Made by a program: the position numbers and the translations under genes. From Clostridia bacterium (GTDB taxonomy: Bacteria; Bacillota; Clostridia; Christensenellales; Borkfalkiaceae): DNA of 9,907 nucleotides. Of this stretch, positions 7,647 to 9,907 are shown in pieces. The notes below the pieces were generated by a model. The model ran no database searches, was not told the DNA's origin, and was given only the letters and a program-made list of their open reading frames with translations. How positions within the stretch are numbered: the first letter of the stretch is position 1; each line of letters begins with the position of its first letter. The stretch is from assembly GCA_017457345.1 (NCBI GenBank), contig JAFTHR010000165.1:1-9907 (forward strand). Reading direction: 5' to 3'.

Positions 7647-8751
7647 GGTAATGCTCGTATTCGGGACTCGTCCTGAAGCGATTAAAATGGCACCTCTCGT
7701 AAAAGAGTTGCAGGCAAGAGAAGAGTTCGAAACGATCGTCTGCGTGACGGCTCAACATAGGCAAATGTTGGATCAGGTTTTGGAGATCTTTGAAGTTAAT
7801 CCTGAATACGACTTAAACATTATGCACCAACAACAAACGTTATCTATGATAACGAGCAACGCTATGTTGGGTGTAGAACAAGTAATCAAAGAAGTGCAAC
7901 CGCATATCGTGTTAGTCCACGGGGACACCACCACGAGTTTTGCGAGTGCTTTGGCGGCTTTCTATAATCACGTTAAAATCGGTCACGTGGAAGCAGGTTT
8001 GCGCACCTACGATTTGCAATCCCCGTTCCCCGAAGAGGCGAACCGCGTGTTCGTAGACGACGTGGCGGATTTGTATTTCGCGCCTACGGAACTGAGCAAA
8101 GAAAATCTTTTGAAAGAGCATAAGAGCGAAGAAAAGATTATTGTGACGGGTAATACCGCGATCGACGCGTTGAAATATACCGTTCGCGAAGATTATAACA
8201 ACGAAGTGCTCGACTGGGCAAAAGATAGCCGTTTAATCTTGCTTACGGCGCACAGACGTGAAAACTTGGGTGAACCTATGCGTCGATTCTTCCGTGCGTT
8301 AAAACGCGTATTAGAAACGGAAAAAGACGTGAAGGTAGTTTATCCCGTGCACTTGAACCCGATCGTGCAACAAACGGCGAAAGAAATGCTTGGGGATGAA
8401 GATAGAGTTCGTTTAATCTCGCCTTTGAACGTGTTTGATTTCCACAACGTTATGGCAAAGAGTTATATGATTTTAACGGACAGCGGCGGCGTTCAAGAAG
8501 AAGCGCCTAGCCTTGGGAAACCCGTTTTGGTACTTCGTGATACCACCGAGCGCCCCGAAGGCGTAGCGGCAGGCACGCTCAAAGTTTGCGGTACGGATGA
8601 AGAAAACATCTATCAAGCAATCATGGAACTGCTCAATAACGAAGAAACGTATAACGCTATGAGTGGTGCGAAAAACCCGTATGGTGATGGTTTTGCAAGT
8701 AAATATATTGCAGATGCAATTTTGAAGTATTTTACGGGAAACAAACAATAA
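7633..8751 (+). CDS. wecB/mnaA: UDP-N-acetylglucosamine 2-epimerase (non-hydrolysing)
   Basis: This cytoplasmic enzyme interconverts UDP-GlcNAc and UDP-ManNAc, a precursor for teichoic-acid linkage units and many capsules. The start ATG 7633 lies inside the end of the preceding gene, with GGAGA (7619-7623) upstream; the earlier in-frame codon at 7597 would add 12 residues before the conserved N-terminus. The 372 residues match the usual family length of about 370-380. Clear signatures are FGTRPEAIKMAPL (10-22), the QHRQMLDQ loop (41-48) that in related bacterial enzymes contributes to allosteric UDP-GlcNAc binding, HGDTT (96-100), GHVEAGLRT (117-125), PFPEEANR (131-138), TAHRREN (205-211), and the nucleotide-sugar-binding DSGGVQEEAP (283-292) and RPEGV (307-311). 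The catalytic-type acids D98, E120 and E134 and H207 are present. The presence of the loop supports the regulated bacterial non-hydrolysing form rather than the hydrolysing sialic-acid type. Two TAA stops in tandem end the gene (8749-8754), and a terminator follows. Confidence 0.95.
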   Translation: MDKIKVMLVFGTRPEAIKMAPLVKELQAREEFETIVCVTAQHRQMLDQVLEIFEVNPEYDLNIMHQQQTLSMITSNAMLGVEQVIKEVQPHIVLVHGDTTTSFASALAAFYNHVKIGHVEAGLRTYDLQSPFPEEANRVFVDDVADLYFAPTELSKENLLKEHKSEEKIIVTGNTAIDALKYTVREDYNNEVLDWAKDSRLILLTAHRRENLGEPMRRFFRALKRVLETEKDVKVVYPVHLNPIVQQTAKEMLGDEDRVRLISPLNVFDFHNVMAKSYMILTDSGGVQEEAPSLGKPVLVLRDTTERPEGVAAGTLKVCGTDEENIYQAIMELLNNEETYNAMSGAKNPYGDGFASKYIADAILKYFTGNKQ

Positions 8752-8764
8752 TAAATTAGGAGAA

Positions 8765-8795
8765 AATCCGGCGCGAATAAGCGTCGGATTTTTTT
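8765..8795 (+). terminator. Rho-independent terminator after the epimerase gene
   Basis: A 10-bp stem (8765-8774 with 8781-8790, one G-T pair, loop GAATAA) is followed by T-rich sequence (8789-8795). It ends the glycosyltransferase-epimerase transcript 14 nt after the stop. Confidence 0.9.
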
Positions 8796-8815
8796 ATTTA
8801 AAAACGGTGAAAATA

Positions 8816-8878
8816 GGCTACGCTTGCCCGCCCCACCGTAGCAGGCGTTTCTTCAATCACCCCTGCTCATACCACAAA
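8816..8878. repeat. 63-bp direct repeat, copy 1
   Basis: Bases 8816-8878 recur at 9845-9907 with a constant offset of 1029 and one mismatch (T8867 against A9896). Each copy carries two overlapping inverted repeats that exclude each other: GCTACG/CGTAGC (8817-8822 with 8837-8842) and GCAGG/CCTGC (8841-8845 with 8862-8866). The left end is real, because the bases before 8816 differ from those before 9845; the right end is set only by the end of the window. It is most likely a dispersed intergenic repeat of this genome. Which strand, if any, is functional is unknown. Confidence 0.9.
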
Positions 8879-8910
8879 AGAGCACCCTAAACAGGGTGCT
8901 TTTTGGTGGT
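8871..8910. terminator. Long bidirectional terminator-like hairpin between convergent genes
   Basis: The core is a perfect 8-bp stem (AGCACCCT 8881-8888 with AGGGTGCT 8893-8900, loop AAAC) followed by TTTTT on the plus strand and, read on the minus strand, by CTTTTG. Pairing continues outward to 8871-8910 with one mismatch (A8876/G8905) and one G-T pair, so the full stem is about 18 pairs. The last 8 bases of direct-repeat copy 1 form the outer part of the stem. It sits between the plus-strand epimerase operon and the minus-strand gene ending at 8956, and suits termination of either. Confidence 0.75.
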
Positions 8911-8955
8911 GGAGTAAGAGTAACCTAAATTGAACCTTTTCTTCTTGCATTATTT

Positions 8956-9453
8956 TTATTGAATTGACTTTTTATCTATTTTTTTTATAATGTTTGTGTT
9001 TTGATAACATTTTAGTTGAAGTGTTTTATGTAATAGTTCCTTTTTCAATGTATCAAAGGATTCATCACCCTTACTGGAAATGTATATAAATGTTGAGTTT
9101 TTGGTTTTTATTTTCAATCCAACGACAGAAAAACATTTTATTGAAGAAATGTTTTTGCAATAAATTGTTTTAATTTCTTCATTTGGGAAATTTATTTTTT
9201 TGAAAGTAAAAAATCTAACAATCCAAACTATCAATGGCAAGATTTCGATTGTCAAAAAGATAATGGTAACAGGTAATAGACCGAATCCTTTATAAGGGAC
9301 AGCGCCTGTTGTGTTATTTTGTATACGTTCAACACTCTTACAAAACGATGCAATGCCGATAGGCAAAAGTATTAGCAAAGTAGAAACGGTTATAATAATT
9401 AACCGAACAACTATATTTTTAACTGTTCTTTTTTGCAGGTTAAGATTAGTCAT
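8956..9453 (-). CDS. Small AT-rich membrane protein of unknown function
   Basis: This 165-residue protein is not recognised. The start ATG (9451-9453) has an AGGAG site (9463-9467) 9 nt upstream and a good promoter beyond it, so the gene is probably real. Two hydrophobic helices (about 14-37 and 57-82) are joined by a short polar loop with an NNTT site. The C-terminal 83 residues are soluble, basic and beta-rich in look (LKIKTKNSTFIYISS), followed by a Lys-rich helix; with the KK residues after helix 2, both ends should face the cytoplasm. The alternation of strands and a final helix faintly recalls bacterial PH-like domains, but this is only an impression. The gene is clearly richer in A+T than the glycosyltransferase, epimerase and surface-protein genes, and it lies alone between two copies of a direct repeat, which may point to acquisition as a cassette. 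Confidence 0.7.
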   Translation of the reverse strand: MTNLNLQKRTVKNIVVRLIIITVSTLLILLPIGIASFCKSVERIQNNTTGAVPYKGFGLLPVTIIFLTIEILPLIVWIVRFFTFKKINFPNEEIKTIYCKNISSIKCFSVVGLKIKTKNSTFIYISSKGDESFDTLKKELLHKTLQLKCYQNTNIIKKIDKKSIQ

Positions 9454-9478
9454 ATAAGTTCGCTCCTATTTGACATTT

Positions 9479-9507
9479 ATTATAGCAAAAAAATAAATAT
9501 ATTGCAA
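9479..9507 (-). promoter_or_regulatory. Sigma-A-type promoter of the small membrane-protein gene
   Basis: Read on the minus strand, TTGCAA (9507-9502), a 17-bp spacer and a perfect TATAAT (9484-9479). Transcription would begin near 9472 and give a leader of about 20 nt holding the ribosome binding site. This promoter makes the gene an independent unit. Confidence 0.75.
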
Positions 9508-9576
9508 TAGAAATGTTGAAAAAACTTAAAATGGCACTAGGTAGTGGTCTTGTCTAATTTCGCAGAAAATAAAAAT

Positions 9577-9716
9577 CACCGCCGTAGCGGTGTATGGTAT
9601 CCGCGATAGCGGTATGGAATCAAAGTTTGTATGTAATCAAACCGAAGCGGATAATTACATACACGGCAAGCCGTGATTACATACGCCTACGGCGATTACA
9701 ATCAAGACTTTCGGCT
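9577..9716. repeat. Array of seven small inverted repeats with ~21-nt period
   Basis: Seven short palindromes follow one another: CACCGC/GCGGTG (9577-9592), CCGC/GCGG (9601-9612), CAAA/TTTG (9621-9629), CCG/CGG (9642-9650), CACGGC/GCCGTG (9662-9675), CGCC/GGCG (9684-9694) and CAAG/CTTG (9703-9716). Their centres are about 18-23 nt apart. The spacers are TATGGTAT, TATGGAAT and TATGTAAT on the left and ATTACATA, ATTACATA and ATTACAAT on the right. The right spacers are the reverse complement type of the left ones, so the array has an overall dyad near 9646-9648; a 10-bp stem (9628-9637 with 9654-9663) forms across the centre. No ORF or RNA family accounts for it. It could be a MITE-like or REP-like element, or a structured RNA on either strand. 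Confidence 0.85.
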
Positions 9717-9721
9717 TGAAT

Positions 9722-9762
9722 AAAAACGACCTAATCCGAGTGGTTCGAATTAGGTCGTTTTT
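9722..9762. terminator. Strong bidirectional terminator-like hairpin
   Basis: AAAAACGACCTAAT (9722-9735) pairs perfectly with 9749-9762. After one mismatch, four more pairs (one G-T) close a TGG loop. The stem begins with five A and ends with five T, so it reads as a terminator in both directions. It directly adjoins the inverted-repeat array, and no gene on either side within the window clearly needs it. It may be part of the same repeat element or end a transcript covering the array. Confidence 0.75.
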
Positions 9763-9844
9763 GGTGGGCAGAGGTGGATTGGTGGCAGAGCCACCAAAGC
9801 GGCACTCCGCCAAGAAACTAAACGCTTTATTTCTCGTTTCGCTC
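9763..9844. other. Hairpin-rich non-coding spacer
   Basis: No gene is seen. Two more small perfect inverted repeats are present, TTGGTGG/CCACCAA (9779-9797, loop CAGAG) and GCGG/CCGC (9799-9810, loop CACT), and a weaker AAACG/CGTTT (9820-9839). The GGTGG-rich start right after the T-run resembles the GGTGGTGG that follows the T-run of the hairpin at 8881-8904, so the two terminator-like hairpins share flanking sequence. Confidence 0.6.
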
Positions 9845-9907
9845 GGCTACGCTTGCCCGCCCCACCGTAGCAGGCGTTTCTTCAATCACCCCTGCACATA
9901 CCACAAA
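9845..9907. repeat. 63-bp direct repeat, copy 2, cut by window end
   Basis: This is the second copy of the sequence at 8816-8878, with a single difference at A9896. It carries the same two overlapping inverted repeats (9846-9851 with 9866-9871, and 9870-9874 with 9891-9895). It runs into the end of the window without a break in similarity, so the full repeat may be longer. Confidence 0.9.

Noticed and set aside
9531..9660. Minus-strand frame through the first part of the hairpin array, ending in a TAA near 9530
   Set aside because: It stays open for some 35 codons but has no start with a ribosome binding site and its sequence follows the palindromes. I treat it as chance.
9577..9716. CRISPR array
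   Set aside because: The repeated units are only 8-nt spacers and small variable palindromes, with no identical repeat of 23 nt or more and no spacer-sized unique inserts. No cas gene is present.
9827..9907. Minus-strand reading frame through direct-repeat copy 2
   Set aside because: Open through the repeat and ending at a TAA near 9828, but in copy 1 the same frame has a stop (TGA) at the mismatched base and continues into different sequence. There is no start signal, so coding is unlikely.

Overview
The window looks like chromosomal DNA of a Gram-positive Bacillota species, most likely an uncultured gut-type Clostridia. The evidence is strong AAGGAG-type ribosome binding sites, sigma-A-like promoters with 17-18 bp spacers, U-tract terminators, a Gram-positive-type signal peptide, InlB/Listeria-Bacteroides cell-surface repeats, and teichoic-acid/exopolysaccharide-type genes. 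The lineage is inference; there is no rRNA or other phylogenetic marker here.

Layout. (1) 1-5908, plus strand: a secreted-protein operon. It begins inside a gene for a large surface protein, of which the last part of one InlB-type repeat, two whole 76-residue repeats and a C-terminal beta-rich region are visible. A 13-nt gap that holds the ribosome binding site leads to a 1509-residue secreted protein made of a signal peptide, a LamG-like domain, a calcineurin-like metallophosphoesterase domain, and a long run of carboxypeptidase-regulatory-like and beta-sandwich modules. A strong terminator closes the unit. (2) 5958-6218: a regulatory stretch with one near-consensus promoter, a leader that can form a structure closed by a perfect 9-bp stem, and a second promoter inside that structure. 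(3) 6219-8751, plus strand: a two-gene unit of a membrane family-2 glycosyltransferase and a UDP-GlcNAc 2-epimerase, overlapping by 14 nt and followed by a terminator. Together they suggest synthesis of an N-acetylhexosamine-containing surface polymer. (4) 8796-9907: an accessory region. A 63-bp sequence occurs at 8816-8878 and again at 9845-9907 with one mismatch. Between the copies lie an AT-rich gene for a small unknown two-helix membrane protein (minus strand, own promoter), long bidirectional terminator-like hairpins, and a 140-bp array of seven small inverted repeats.

The most unusual element is the array at 9577-9716. Seven short palindromes sit about 21 nt apart, joined by 8-nt AT-rich spacers. 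The three spacers left of the centre read TATGNNAT and those to the right read ATTACANN, the reverse complement form, so the whole is a nested palindrome of palindromes. The structured leader with a nested promoter, and the direct repeats flanking an AT-rich gene, are the next points of interest.
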